This document shows positions 34,846-44,200 of a stretch of DNA of 51,378 bases, in pieces. The DNA is from CAYPUG01 sp964413905 (GTDB lineage: Bacteria > Chloroflexota > Anaerolineae > JAADDB01), in assembly GCA_964413905.1 (NCBI GenBank), contig CAYPUG010000005.1:1-51378 (forward strand), given 5' to 3'. A program made the translations under genes and the position numbers. Every line of letters begins with the position of its first letter. Within the stretch, counting starts at the first letter, position 1. The notes beneath the pieces were generated by a model. The model saw only the letters and a program-made list of their open reading frames with translations, did no database searches and was not told the DNA's origin.

Positions 34846-35616
34846 ATGAGCGATGTGTTGGATTACACAGTCATCGGTGATGATTTACAGTTGGTGGAGA
34901 TTCATTTAGATCCCGGCGAGGGTGTACAAGCAGAGGCCGGAGCCATGTTGTACATGACGGAAGGGGTGGAAATGCGGACCACCACCGGCGGTGGGTTGTT
35001 GAAAGGGTTGAAGCGGGCTTTGGCGGGGGAAAGTTTCTTTATCACAACGTTTACGAACCGGGGTCGCACGCGCGCGACGGTGGCTTTTGCTGCGCCTTAT
35101 CCCGGCAAGATTGTGCCTTTGAACTTGAGTGATGTAGGCGGTGAATTCCTCTGCCAGAAGGATTCTTTTCTCTGTGCGGCTCACGGCATTGACATTTCCA
35201 TTGCTTTCACAAAACGTTTAGGCGCGGGCTTGTTCGGTGGTGAGGGATTTATCCTGGAACGGCTGCGAGGCGACGGCTTGGCCTTTCTCCACGCGGGGGG
35301 CACAATCATAGAGAAACGACTGGAGCCGGGAGAACAGTTACGGGTGGATACAGGTTGTTTGGTCGGTTTTGATCCCGGTGTGGGTTATGACATCCAATTT
35401 GTGGGGGGATTTCGTAATGCGTTGTTCGGCGGTGAGGGTATCTTCCTCGCTCGGTTAACCGGACCAGGGTTGGTGTACCTTCAGAGCTTGCCTTTTTCCC
35501 GTTTGGCCGATCGTATCTTTGCGGCTAAGCGTTCACCTCGGGGGGAACGGAAAGGGGTGGGCGGTATTGGTGGAAGTGTATTGGGGTCTCTACTGGGAGG
35601 CGATACGGATTTCTAA
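34846..35616 (+). CDS. AIM24/TIGR00266-family protein
   Basis: 256 residues from ATG 34846 (AAAGGGGG upstream); a longer in-frame start reaches into the -10 box and is unlikely. The double-psi/jelly-roll-like repeat of the family is visible: VEIHLDPGEGVQAEAGAMLYM, then FFITTFTNRG, GKIVPLNL, then the glycine-rich LGAGLFGGEGFILERLRGDG and the similar NALFGGEGIFLARLTGPG, two versions of the same motif. Homologues include yeast AIM24 and many bacterial proteins with no firmly known function. No signal peptide. It probably shares transcription with the CBS-MobB gene 24 bases downstream. Confidence 0.88.
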   Translation: MSDVLDYTVIGDDLQLVEIHLDPGEGVQAEAGAMLYMTEGVEMRTTTGGGLLKGLKRALAGESFFITTFTNRGRTRATVAFAAPYPGKIVPLNLSDVGGEFLCQKDSFLCAAHGIDISIAFTKRLGAGLFGGEGFILERLRGDGLAFLHAGGTIIEKRLEPGEQLRVDTGCLVGFDPGVGYDIQFVGGFRNALFGGEGIFLARLTGPGLVYLQSLPFSRLADRIFAAKRSPRGERKGVGGIGGSVLGSLLGGDTDF

Positions 35617-35640
35617 TATGACGACGAAGGAGGCACCCGT

Positions 35641-36561
35641 ATGTTGCGCGCACGTGATGTGATGACACCCCATCCCCGCACCATTACGCCGTCGAACTCG
35701 GTTACGACGGCACTCAGGGTGATGGAGGAGGGCGGGTTCCATCATTTGCCCGTCGTGGAAAATAACAAATTAGTGGGAATGGTGCACGTTCGTGATATCC
35801 GACGTCATCTGGGGGTGGAAAGGTTACCGGTTTCTGTGGATGCCCTTCCCCCCATGTGGGAGGCCATCCCGGTCCGAAATGTGATGCAGCCCTTGCGGTG
35901 CCCTGTGACCCCGGATACGCCGGTGCCGGACATATTGCGCATTATTGAAGAGTGGGGCGTCACCGGGGTACCGGTGGTCGAAGATGACCATTTGGTGGGC
36001 ATCGTTACTGTGCGGGATTTGCTGCGGTTAGGGGAAGAGATCCTAGCCACGTTGACGTCTCAGGACATACCTCCGGCGGTGTGTTTTGTCGGCCGAAGCG
36101 GAAGTGGAAAAACCTCATACATTGAGCGGTTGGTCCCGTTGTTGAAAGAGCGGGGATACAGCGTTGGAGTGGTGAAGCAACACGCTCAACCCACGCTGGT
36201 GGATCAGGAAGGGAAAGATACATGGCGTTTTGAGAAAGTGGGGGCGAACCCGGTAGCGATTGTCTCGGACGTTCAAACGGCGGTTTTCTTCCAAGAAGAA
36301 CGAGCTCTATCACTGGACATAGTCCTGTTGCGATTTTTCCGGGGCGTGGATATCGTCTTGGTAGAGGGGTTTGCTCATTCGGATAGACCGAAGATTGAAA
36401 TTCATCGTCAGGCCCGTAGTGATACATTGAAGTGTGACCCCGACCGGTTGTTGGCCGTCGTGACCGATCGGAAGTGGGATGACCTGCCTTGTCCCCAGTT
36501 TGATTGGGATGAGGTGGACGCGCTGGTGGATTTTTTGGAGAGAACCCTGTCCTTGCGCTAG
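35641..36561 (+). CDS. CBS-pair domain fused to MobB-type GTPase
   Basis: 306 residues. Two CBS motifs fill the first half: about residues 6-58 (ARDVMTPHPRTITPSNS, then HHLPVVENNKLVGMV) and 79-135 (VRNVMQPLRCPVTPDTP, then GVPVVEDDHLVGIV). The second half is MobB, with P-loop GRSGSGKT (151-158), VVKQHAQPT and DIVLVEGFAHSDRPKIEI. MobB binds GTP and assists attachment of GMP to molybdopterin; CBS pairs usually sense adenine nucleotides. The fusion therefore suggests a nucleotide-controlled molybdenum-cofactor step. No other mob or moa gene lies in the window. Confidence 0.88.
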   Translation: MLRARDVMTPHPRTITPSNSVTTALRVMEEGGFHHLPVVENNKLVGMVHVRDIRRHLGVERLPVSVDALPPMWEAIPVRNVMQPLRCPVTPDTPVPDILRIIEEWGVTGVPVVEDDHLVGIVTVRDLLRLGEEILATLTSQDIPPAVCFVGRSGSGKTSYIERLVPLLKERGYSVGVVKQHAQPTLVDQEGKDTWRFEKVGANPVAIVSDVQTAVFFQEERALSLDIVLLRFFRGVDIVLVEGFAHSDRPKIEIHRQARSDTLKCDPDRLLAVVTDRKWDDLPCPQFDWDEVDALVDFLERTLSLR

Positions 36562-36674
36562 GTGCGAAAACGTAGGCCCTTTGTAGTGGGGTAACCCATC
36601 CGGCTGTGAAGGCGTCGGGGGGCACCGGGTTGGAATTCTAGTATATCTGTTTTGGGAGGTAGAATAGGGCAACG

Positions 36675-37310
36675 ATGGAGAAATACACACCTGTTCGATG
36701 GGCTGATGTGCTCATTATTGGTTTGTACATTACGTGTGAGATTATCGCTAACGTAACAGCGTCAAAACCGGTGATGATAGCCGGTATAGTTGTGCCTGCG
36801 GCGGTGTTTATTTACGCGTTGACGTTTACGTTGATCGACTTGGTCAACGAACGCTTTGGCAAACAAGGGGCGCGTTATGTGGTATATACCGCGTTTTTGG
36901 CCAACCTTTTATTGGCCGTGTACGCCCAGTTTGCCATTTGGCTACCGGCGGCACCCTTTTACGAAGGGCAAGAGGCGTTTAAATCCGTGTTAGGAAGCAC
37001 CCCGCGTATTGTTGTGGCCAGTTTGACCGCTTATCTGGTGGCTTCGCTCATTGACACGGAAATTTTCGCGTGGTGGCGTGAACACGTGGGAGGATATCGT
37101 TGGTTACGCGTGTTGGCCAGCAATGCGGTTTCCACGTTTGTAGATAGCGCGGTCTTCATCACCTTGGCGTTTGCCGGGGTGTTCCCGGTTTTCCCCCTCA
37201 TTCGCGGCCAATATCTTATCAAGATGTTCGTGACTGTTGTAAGCATTCCGCTCATTTACCTCATCCGAGCCCGGAGAATGGGCACGCCGTGGCCGGCCGA
37301 GGCAGGATAA
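36675..37310 (+). CDS. Queuosine-precursor transporter family membrane protein (YhhQ/VUT)
   Basis: 211 residues, six hydrophobic helices. The family regions are ITCEIIANVTASKPV, ALTFTLIDLVNERFGKQGAR (with the conserved D..NE.FG.) and ASLIDTEIFAWWREH. YhhQ proteins import 7-deazaguanine precursors of queuosine. The 113-base gap before it has GC-rich pairing potential (AACCC...GGGTT), but I find no preQ1 riboswitch signature. The stop TAA shares its last base with the ATG of era (TAATG), implying translational coupling. Confidence 0.88.
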   Translation: MEKYTPVRWADVLIIGLYITCEIIANVTASKPVMIAGIVVPAAVFIYALTFTLIDLVNERFGKQGARYVVYTAFLANLLLAVYAQFAIWLPAAPFYEGQEAFKSVLGSTPRIVVASLTAYLVASLIDTEIFAWWREHVGGYRWLRVLASNAVSTFVDSAVFITLAFAGVFPVFPLIRGQYLIKMFVTVVSIPLIYLIRARRMGTPWPAEAG

Positions 37311-38311
37311 TGGAGGAGAAGCGCGTGGGTACTCTTGTACCGGATGAATCGATGGAAAATGATTTTTGGGAGGTCCCTCCCGGCCACAAAGCCGGTTTTG
37401 TCGCGGTTGTGGGCCGTCCAAATGTGGGTAAATCCACGTTGATGAACGCATATTTGGGGCAGAAAGTGGCCATCGTTTCCCCCAAGCCGCAGACCACACG
37501 CACCCGCATTCGCGGTGTGCTCACATTGGATAATGCCCAGGTAATCTTCGTGGACACCCCCGGCATTCACTTTCCCAAAGATAAACTGGGGGAGTTCATG
37601 GTGGAGGAAGCGCGGGGGGCATTGCCCGATGCGGATGTCATCCTCTGGCTGGTGGATCTCACCCGGCCCCCCGGTCCGGAGGAAGAGCACGTGGCCAGGA
37701 TTATCCAACGGGATCGGGGGGATCGTCCCTTGATTATTGCGTTCAATAAGCGTGATTTGGTCACCGGGGAACAGTCTCAGTTGTACAGAACCGCGATTCT
37801 CCGGTTGTTACATCCGATGGTTCCTACAGCGTGGGTGGAGATTTCCGCGCTTACAGGGGCGAATTTGGATACGTTGCTGGATTTAATCATCGAACATTTA
37901 CCCGAAGGACCTCGGTATTTCCCCGCGGAGATGGTAACGGACCAGCAAGAGCGGGATATTGTCGCCGAGATTATTCGTGAGAAAGCCCTTCACTTTCTCC
38001 AGGAGGAAGTCCCCTATTCCGTGGCGGTTATCATCGATGAGTTTAAGGAGCGTAGCGAGAATTTGGTGTACATTGCCGCGATTATTGTCGTTGAAAGGAA
38101 AACGCAAAAGGCCATTATCCTCGGGGAGAAAGGGCGGATGATCAAGAAAATCGGACAGGCGGCTCGAGAGGAAATCGAGCACGTGTTGGGAAAACGGGTG
38201 TACCTGGATTTGTGGGTGAAGGTAAAACCAAAGTGGCGTAAAAAGGAGGAGGAATTACGCCGTCTTGGGTACAAGTTGCCCAAGAAAAAGAAACGTCGAC
38301 GTCGTCGGTGA
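37310..38311 (+). CDS. era: GTPase Era
   Basis: 333 residues from ATG 37310, which overlaps the preceding stop; a second candidate start is ATG 37352. The GTPase domain has GRPNVGKS (35-42), the switch TTRTRIRG, DTPG (82-85) and NKRD (146-149). The C-terminal KH domain has IILGEKGRMIKKIGQAARE, with the GxxG loop, and ends in a basic tail (KKKKRRRRR). Era helps mature 16S rRNA and assemble the 30S subunit. The first ~25 residues are an extra N-terminal tail compared with E. coli Era. Confidence 0.96.
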   Translation: MEEKRVGTLVPDESMENDFWEVPPGHKAGFVAVVGRPNVGKSTLMNAYLGQKVAIVSPKPQTTRTRIRGVLTLDNAQVIFVDTPGIHFPKDKLGEFMVEEARGALPDADVILWLVDLTRPPGPEEEHVARIIQRDRGDRPLIIAFNKRDLVTGEQSQLYRTAILRLLHPMVPTAWVEISALTGANLDTLLDLIIEHLPEGPRYFPAEMVTDQQERDIVAEIIREKALHFLQEEVPYSVAVIIDEFKERSENLVYIAAIIVVERKTQKAIILGEKGRMIKKIGQAAREEIEHVLGKRVYLDLWVKVKPKWRKKEEELRRLGYKLPKKKKRRRRR

Positions 38312-38320
38312 GGGTGAACG

Positions 38321-38905
38321 ATGAATCAGGTCGTGTTTTCTGTTGAACGTCCAGACGGTCGCGTCATTCGGGTTGTGCACGGGGATATTACAGAGGAACC
38401 CGTGGATGCTATTGTCAACGCGGCAAATAGTCACTTGGCCCATGGAGGTGGTGTAGCCGGCGCGATTGTGCGTCGGGGAGGGCGTGTCATTCAGGAGGAA
38501 AGTACCCGCTGGGTGCGTGAGCACGGGCCGGTCCCGACCGGTGGGGCGGCCATTACATCTGGTGGACGTCTACCCGCCCGTTACGTGATTCACGCGGTGG
38601 GGCCGCGTTGGGGGATGGGGAACGAGGAATCTCTCTTGTATCAAGCGGTTCAAAGCGCGTTAGCACTGGCCGACGAGAAACAGATTCGCAGTATCTCTCT
38701 TCCTGCTATATCTACCGGTATCTTTGGATTTCCCAAACCGCTAGGGGTTCGTGTCATTTTACGCGCCATCGAAGATTACTTGCGTGACCATCCGACGTCC
38801 TCTTTACGAGAGATTCGGTTATGTAACATTGATAAATACACGACCGATTTGTTCAAGGAAGCATTGCAATCTCAGACATCAGGATCTGGTTCGTCGATAC
38901 ATTAA
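38321..38905 (+). CDS. Macrodomain protein (O-acetyl-ADP-ribose deacetylase type)
   Basis: 194 residues, starting 9 bases after era. Macrodomain motifs: GDITEEPVDAIVNAANSHLA (NAAN at 33-36), the ADP-ribose loop GGGVAGAI (42-49), YVIHAVGPRW and the phosphate loop STGIFGFP (131-138). This pattern is that of MacroD/YmdB-type hydrolases that remove ADP-ribose from proteins or deacetylate O-acetyl-ADP-ribose. The last ~25 residues are polar and probably disordered. Confidence 0.93.
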   Translation: MNQVVFSVERPDGRVIRVVHGDITEEPVDAIVNAANSHLAHGGGVAGAIVRRGGRVIQEESTRWVREHGPVPTGGAAITSGGRLPARYVIHAVGPRWGMGNEESLLYQAVQSALALADEKQIRSISLPAISTGIFGFPKPLGVRVILRAIEDYLRDHPTSSLREIRLCNIDKYTTDLFKEALQSQTSGSGSSIH

Positions 38906-38930
38906 GCAGAACATCTAGGGAGCGAGATTT

Positions 38931-39725
38931 ATGCTGGCAAAACGCATTATTCCGTGTTTGGATGTTCACAAAGGCCGCGTGGTCAAAGGAGTGAATTTTG
39001 TCAACCTTCGCGATGCAGGCGATCCGGTGGAGCAGGCCGCGGTGTACGATGCGGAAGGCGCGGATGAATTGGTCTTCTTGGACATTACCGCGACCCATGA
39101 GGGGCGAGAGATTATGGTGGACGTGGTGCGTCGGGTAGCCGACACGGTTTTCATTCCCTTTACGGTAGGGGGGGGGCTGCGTTCTGTAGAGGATATGTGG
39201 GCAATGCTTCAAGCCGGCGCGGATAAGGTTAGTATAAATTCAGCCGCCGTTCGGACTCCGAACATCATCACCGAAGGGGCAAAGCGGTTTGGCTCTCAAT
39301 GCATTGTGGTGGCAATTGATGCCCGCCGGCGCCGTGGCCCCATCCCTCCCGGTGCATCTAAGTGGGAGGTGTACATCGGCGGCGGACGTGTTCCGACCGG
39401 ATTGGATGTCCTTGCGTGGGCACGCGAAGTGGAATCTCGGGGGGCCGGGGAGATTTTGTTAACCAGTATGGATGCGGACGGAACTCAGGCCGGATATGAT
39501 GTTGAGTTAACCCGCGCCGTGGCCGATGCGGTCTCTATTCCGATAATTGCGTCCGGCGGAGCGGGCAAGGTGGAACACTTCTACCAAGTTCTCACCGAGG
39601 GGAAAGCAGAGGCTGCTTTGGCGGCCTCTCTCTTTCACTATCGCCAGGTGAGCATTCGCGAGGTCAAGCAGTATCTTTATGCTCGGGGAGTCCCCGTGCG
39701 TTTAGTGGATATCGAATTATTATGA
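38931..39725 (+). CDS. hisF: Imidazole glycerol phosphate synthase cyclase subunit
   Basis: 264 residues, (beta/alpha)8 barrel. Catalytic Asp11 in IIPCLDVHKGRVVKG and Asp130 in VVAIDARR are both present, with phosphate-binding TVGGGLRS and IASGGAGK loops. It makes imidazole glycerol phosphate and AICAR in histidine synthesis, with HisH supplying ammonia. No other his gene is in the window. It starts 25 bases after the macrodomain gene. Confidence 0.96.
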   Translation: MLAKRIIPCLDVHKGRVVKGVNFVNLRDAGDPVEQAAVYDAEGADELVFLDITATHEGREIMVDVVRRVADTVFIPFTVGGGLRSVEDMWAMLQAGADKVSINSAAVRTPNIITEGAKRFGSQCIVVAIDARRRRGPIPPGASKWEVYIGGGRVPTGLDVLAWAREVESRGAGEILLTSMDADGTQAGYDVELTRAVADAVSIPIIASGGAGKVEHFYQVLTEGKAEAALAASLFHYRQVSIREVKQYLYARGVPVRLVDIELL

Positions 39726-39756
39726 GAATATATCCCCCGTGTTCATCACAAAATAT

Positions 39757-39785
39757 TTGACGTCTCCCCGTTTTTATGTTATGCT
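39757..39785 (+). promoter_or_regulatory. Sigma70-type promoter before the DUF59 gene
   Basis: -35 TTGACG at 39757-39762 and -10 TATGCT at 39780-39785 with an ideal 17-base spacer, 87 bases before the start codon. Confidence 0.65.
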
Positions 39786-39871
39786 TCATTGGCTTGGAAC
39801 TGAGGCAGGGAGTGCATAGGCTTTACGTTGCAATACTTCCACGTATGATCTCACCCGGTTGGAGGTGATAT

Positions 39872-40183
39872 ATGGACGGGGAGATTACTCTGGAGCGCAT
39901 TCAAGAAGCCATAGCGAAAGTAGAACATCCGGAAATTGCGGCGACGTTGGTGGATCTGGGGATGGTGCGGGATGTGGCCTACGATCCGGAATCAAATGAG
40001 GCACGTTTGACGTTGGTTGTACCTTTCTTTGGCATTCCTGAGGCGGTGCGTAATTACTTGGCATATTCTCTCTACCAGGCGGTCAAGGAAGTGGGGGCTG
40101 AGTTGAAAATATACTTGGCCGAGATGACCGAGGAAGAGCGGCAAGCGTTCTTCCAAAAGGAACGCGCTTTGTGGCGTGGATAA
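39872..40183 (+). CDS. MIP18/DUF59 (SufT-like) domain protein
   Basis: 103 residues; ATG after TTGGAGGTGAT. The N-terminus follows the DUF59 pattern (VEHPEIAATLVDLGMVRDVAYD, where the usual DPE is HPE) and then VPFFGIPEAVRNYL, where the family often has the cysteine of T-x-x-C. No cysteine is present in the whole protein, so a direct Fe-S carrier role through that residue is unlikely. The C-terminal ~25 residues are helical and charged. DUF59 proteins assist Fe-S cluster assembly; this one may be a relative with a changed role. It is followed after 16 bases by a KaiC-like gene. Confidence 0.75.
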   Translation: MDGEITLERIQEAIAKVEHPEIAATLVDLGMVRDVAYDPESNEARLTLVVPFFGIPEAVRNYLAYSLYQAVKEVGAELKIYLAEMTEEERQAFFQKERALWRG

Positions 40184-40199
40184 CGCTGGGAGGCCGATG

Positions 40200-40970
40200 A
40201 TGAGCACTTCTCAGGTTGAAACAATTCACATCGGTGTGGATTGGATGGACCGCTTGCTGCCGGCGGGGTTTCCTATTCGCACGTCGACGGTGATTACGGG
40301 GCCCGGTGGTTCGGGAAAGCCGTTGATCGGGGAGACGATTGTGTCGGCTTGGTTGCGAGAGGGGGGCAGTGTAGTGTTTATGTCACTTCAGTACCCCAGT
40401 CGGGATTTTTTGTTGACAAGTTTACGCAATGTGGCCGGCATCGACTTGTCAAATTACAAGGGGCGGGTGGCTTTTATTCAACTGGACGCGGGCATTGATG
40501 GGATGGAAGATGTGGACGATGAGGGATTCCGGGCGAATTTGGTGAAGCCCGATGTGTGGGATGCGGCCTTGGAACGAGCCTGTTCCATGGTTCCGGACGC
40601 GGGCCCCGGCATCATGGTGTTCGGCTCCGCGCTGAATTTGCTGCTTTTCTCTCCCACTTACGGGGAAGCCATTCTGGAACGGATGCGACGGACAGTAGCC
40701 GAAGATAAATCACGAACATACTTATTTTCTGCCAGCACGACGGCTAAACGAGAGGAAATCGCGATTCTGGAAGAGGCTGCGGATAACCTGATCATGAGTC
40801 ACAGTAAAAAGGACCCCTTCCGGTTGTACATGCGGATCTTGCGTATGAAGGGCGTCCCCTTTGTTTCCGAGGAGATTGAGGTACCCTTCCCACCGGCCAT
40901 GTTGGAAGAGATTAAGACCGTCGCAGAACACAGTCGACGACGGGTGATACCCCAAATTTCCAAAATTTAA
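40200..40970 (+). CDS. KaiC/RecA-superfamily protein with degenerate P-loop
   Basis: 256 residues from ATG 40200 (ATG 40197 also in frame; GGGAGG upstream). The N-terminus has the KaiC-like IGVDWMDRLLPAGFPIRTSTVITGPGG pattern (shown here without its end). The P-loop reads GPGGSGKP (34-41): the Thr/Ser that coordinates magnesium is Pro. The expected Walker B strand GIMVFGSALNLLLF (137-150) lacks the usual Asp. FMSLQYPSRDF, where KaiC-like proteins have YVSLEE-type runs, is altered too. It is therefore probably a nucleotide-binding or wholly inactive member. It pairs with the DUF59 gene under one promoter and is closed by a strong terminator. Confidence 0.75.
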   Translation: MSTSQVETIHIGVDWMDRLLPAGFPIRTSTVITGPGGSGKPLIGETIVSAWLREGGSVVFMSLQYPSRDFLLTSLRNVAGIDLSNYKGRVAFIQLDAGIDGMEDVDDEGFRANLVKPDVWDAALERACSMVPDAGPGIMVFGSALNLLLFSPTYGEAILERMRRTVAEDKSRTYLFSASTTAKREEIAILEEAADNLIMSHSKKDPFRLYMRILRMKGVPFVSEEIEVPFPPAMLEEIKTVAEHSRRRVIPQISKI

Positions 40971-41001
40971 GACAATGCTCCTCTACATCCACCTCCCGGG
41001 G

Positions 41002-41032
41002 AGGGCGGTTACGGCAACGTAACCGCCCTTTT
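41002..41032 (+). terminator. Intrinsic terminator with GNRA loop
   Basis: A perfect 12-bp stem AGGGCGGTTACG / CGTAACCGCCCT closed by a GCAA tetraloop and followed by TTTT. It ends the DUF59/KaiC-like operon. Confidence 0.93.
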
Positions 41033-41052
41033 CCTGTTTAGGCCCAAACGGT

Positions 41053-41102
41053 CCAATGGCCGATACAATGTCTGCGCGTGTTGGCGTATTGAAAAGCCTT
41101 GG
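41053..41102. repeat. Dispersed repeat family B, copy 3 (partial)
   Basis: Right-end half only: it matches 13053-13101 through GCCGATAC, TGCGCGTGTT and ATTGAAAAG, ending in AAAAGCCTTGG. As at copy 1, a family R element follows immediately. Confidence 0.55.
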
Positions 41103-41122
41103 CTAATCGGTCATCCGGCTCC

Positions 41123-41245
41123 CCTCATTGACCGACCTCTCGTGTTTTATGTATCTTGGCCTAAAGAGGAGAAAGAAATTTAGGGGATTTCCCCTGCACT
41201 TCTCTCATCTAAAGCACATTCGCAGAACGTTGTCGGTTAATCAGC
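41123..41245. repeat. Dispersed repeat family R, copy 5 (inverted)
   Basis: 123 bp; its reverse complement aligns along most of its length with copy 4 (13140-13260). Ends are CCTCATTGACCGACC and TGTCGGTTAATCAGC, inverted relative to each other. With the terminator and family B copy 3 it fills the 40971-41299 interval. Confidence 0.7.
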
Positions 41246-41299
41246 CGGTTTCTCATTTAGACATTTCTGATTTATACTTAATACGGGAGGGGTGCCTGG

Positions 41300-44200
41300 A
41301 TGATGGTTGTTGATCAGGAGGAAAGATCTGGCGAGGTATTTCATCCTTCTGCCTCATCCATACGAATCTACCTTCTTGGGCCAATGCGCCTGTACCGCCA
41401 GGGCCGGAGTATTCACCTGGTACGTAGACACGCGCGTTGGCTGTTGGCTTATCTCCTTTATGAGCCCGGTCCTCACCGTCGGGAAAAAGTGGCCGCACTC
41501 CTTTGGCCTCATTTGCCCTCCAATCAAGCTCGACAGCGTTTAAGTCGTACAATTTGGTATCTGCGCCATATTCTGGGGCCCGAGTACATTCGCTCCGAAG
41601 AGGGACTTCTCCAATGCACCGGTTCATTTTGGTGTGACTTGCACCTGTTTCGTCGAGGCATTCACTCCCAGGATTTGCAACAGGTAGAGGAAGCGCTGGA
41701 ACTGTACACCGGTGATTTCCTCGAAGAGTGCGCTTTGGAATGGGCGGTCATTGCCCGGGAGCACTTGCGCAACGAGTACTTGACCGCGCTGCGCCGACTG
41801 GTCGTCGCCTATCGCCGCCAAGGGGCATACGCTCGAGCCTTGTACTGGGTTCGACGCCTGGTGGACGCGGCTCCCTTACAGGAATGGGGTTATCGGGAAA
41901 GCATGCGTCTGCATGTATTATTGGGCGACCCGGAAGGGGCGCGCCACCAATACGCCCGTTTGGTCCAACTCCTGAAAAGGGAGCTTAAAACAACCCCCAG
42001 CCCGGCAACCCAAACCCTCCTCGCGGAAATTGAAAATCTGGACATGGAAACCTCGCCACCTCTTGTGCGTCCCTTGGTGAATCGTCACGTCGAACAACGC
42101 ACTCTGTTGCATATCTTGGAGAACGCGCTTCGTCCCCGGCCGGAAAAACCCACCTGGGCCCTGGTAAGGGGGGCTACGGGGGCGGGGAAAACGGCCCTCC
42201 TCACCGTTGTCCGTCGCGCAGCCCAGCGCCGGGGCATGTATGTCCTGTGGGGGGAAGCCCGGCCCTACATGGGCTCCGACGTGGACCTCCTCTTGCACAC
42301 CCTGCGGGAAGGTCTCTCCCCCTTTTGGAAAGAGGCTGTTGTCTCACGGTTGCCTTCCGCCCCACGCGCGGTCCTTGCTCCTCTGTCACCCGAGCCGAAT
42401 TTTCCCCGCTCTCTATCCCTGATGCCTGAGCTCACGGATGAATCCGTGCTGGTCAACGCCTTGATCGAGATCCTCCTCACCCTGGCGGACATGACGCCCC
42501 TCCTTCTGGTCTTGGAAGATGTTCACCTTCTGTCTGCAAAAGAGGCCGTCCTTCTGGAACGCTTGGCCGAGCGAGCCACTTATGTCCCCCTCGCGGTTTT
42601 CCTTACAGCCCGCAGCGAAGTTTTGTCGCCCATCCAGGAACAGAGTCCCTGGATAGCCCGCCTGGAAAGCCAGGGCACCCTCCACATTCTCGATCTCCCC
42701 CCCCTCTCCCGGGAACACTTACATCATCTGGCAGAGCAGGTGTTACGGGGCCCCCTGGATAAGAGGGTGGTCGATGATCTGTTTCATATCAGCGGGGGGA
42801 TGCCGGGGATTGCCCTGTTGTGGATGGCCGCCGCGCGCGAGGGCGGGCATCTGGTACGACAGGAGGGCGAGTGGCAATGGATTGAAGGTCATGCCCCCTG
42901 GTCCCACGTCATCCCGCCGACAGCATCTGCCATTGGCCACGCGTTTCTCGAACAACTCCCTCCCTCACGGCGCGAACATGTTATCATGGCGGCCGTGTTG
43001 GGCCCCTCCCTCCAACCGGAAACGTGGGCCCGGGTGGTTGGTGAGCCCGAAGGAAAGGCGTGGGACATCCTTCTCACCCTGTGCCGTATGCATCTCCTGG
43101 TGGAGGATGGGGCCCAATGTCGCTGGCGTAGCGAAGGTCTCCGCCGCATGATCATGGCGGCCGTCCCCACACGTGAAAAACAACGCCTGCACGCGCATGT
43201 GGCGCACATCCTCCTGGGCATGCAACGTCCTCCCCGGGAGGTCGCTCCTCATGTGATTCAAGGCGGCCTTCTTCCGGGACATTTGGATGTGGTCCTCACC
43301 GCGTTGGAGGAAGCCTTTCAGCAGGGGGCTCTGTACGAAGTATGCGCGTTGGCAGAGGAGACTCATCATCACGTGCAAACTCTCTCTCCCCCACCGTCCC
43401 AAGCATGGCGCGTGTACCTTTACTTGGGCAAAGCCTACTGGCGTCTTCGTCGCTCGCAGGACGCGCAGAGAGCCCTTAAGCGAGCATGGGAATTGGTTCA
43501 AACAAAGGATGGTGGAGATGGCGACAAGGCGGAGGTGTTGAGATACCGGGCGTTGGTGGCTTCTCATGCGGGAAACTGGCAAGAGGCAGCCGCCATTGCT
43601 CGGGACGCGCTGCCCCTCTCGCGCGCGGCTGGGTATCCCCGCCAGACGGGGATGTTCTTAGAACTCCTGGCCAACGCGGCCACCATGGCAGGGCAGCCGG
43701 ATACGGCCATTGCCCACCGGCGCGAGGCCTTGCGCCTGTACAGGGAGGCCCGCGCGTGGGAAGATGCGGCCCGCTGCTTGGGCAACCTGGGTGCCGATCA
43801 CTTTTACGCCTTGCGGCATCGGGAGGCCCTTCGCTATCTGCAGCGCAGTATACGCCTTTTGGAAGATTTGGGGTTCAGCGCGGAAAGGTACAACGCGTTG
43901 CAAACTTTGGGCCATGTGTACACCCGTCTGGGGCAGTACGAGAAAGCCATCGAGGCGTTTGAGCGGGTTATCCAGGCGCGATACTCCGGGCGGACGCCTA
44001 GCCATCAACCCATGAGTACCACTTGGCTGGGATTGGGATACGCGTACATTCGTGTGGGGAAGTTCTCCCGCGGTAAGGCGATTCTCCAACAAGAAGCCCA
44101 ACGCAGTCTGGCCGAGAACAATTTTTTCGTCTGGGCATTGACGCAACGCCACCTGGGGATGCTCGCGTTCCATCGCGGTAATCTGGGACGCGCCCGGGAT

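Noticed and set aside
36562..36674. preQ1 riboswitch before the queuosine-precursor-type transporter
   Set aside because: Some GC-rich pairing exists, but none of the preQ1-I, -II or -III sequence signatures is visible.
40200..40970. Circadian clock KaiC
   Set aside because: Only one RecA-like domain of about 250 residues with broken nucleotide motifs, and no kaiA/kaiB nearby.
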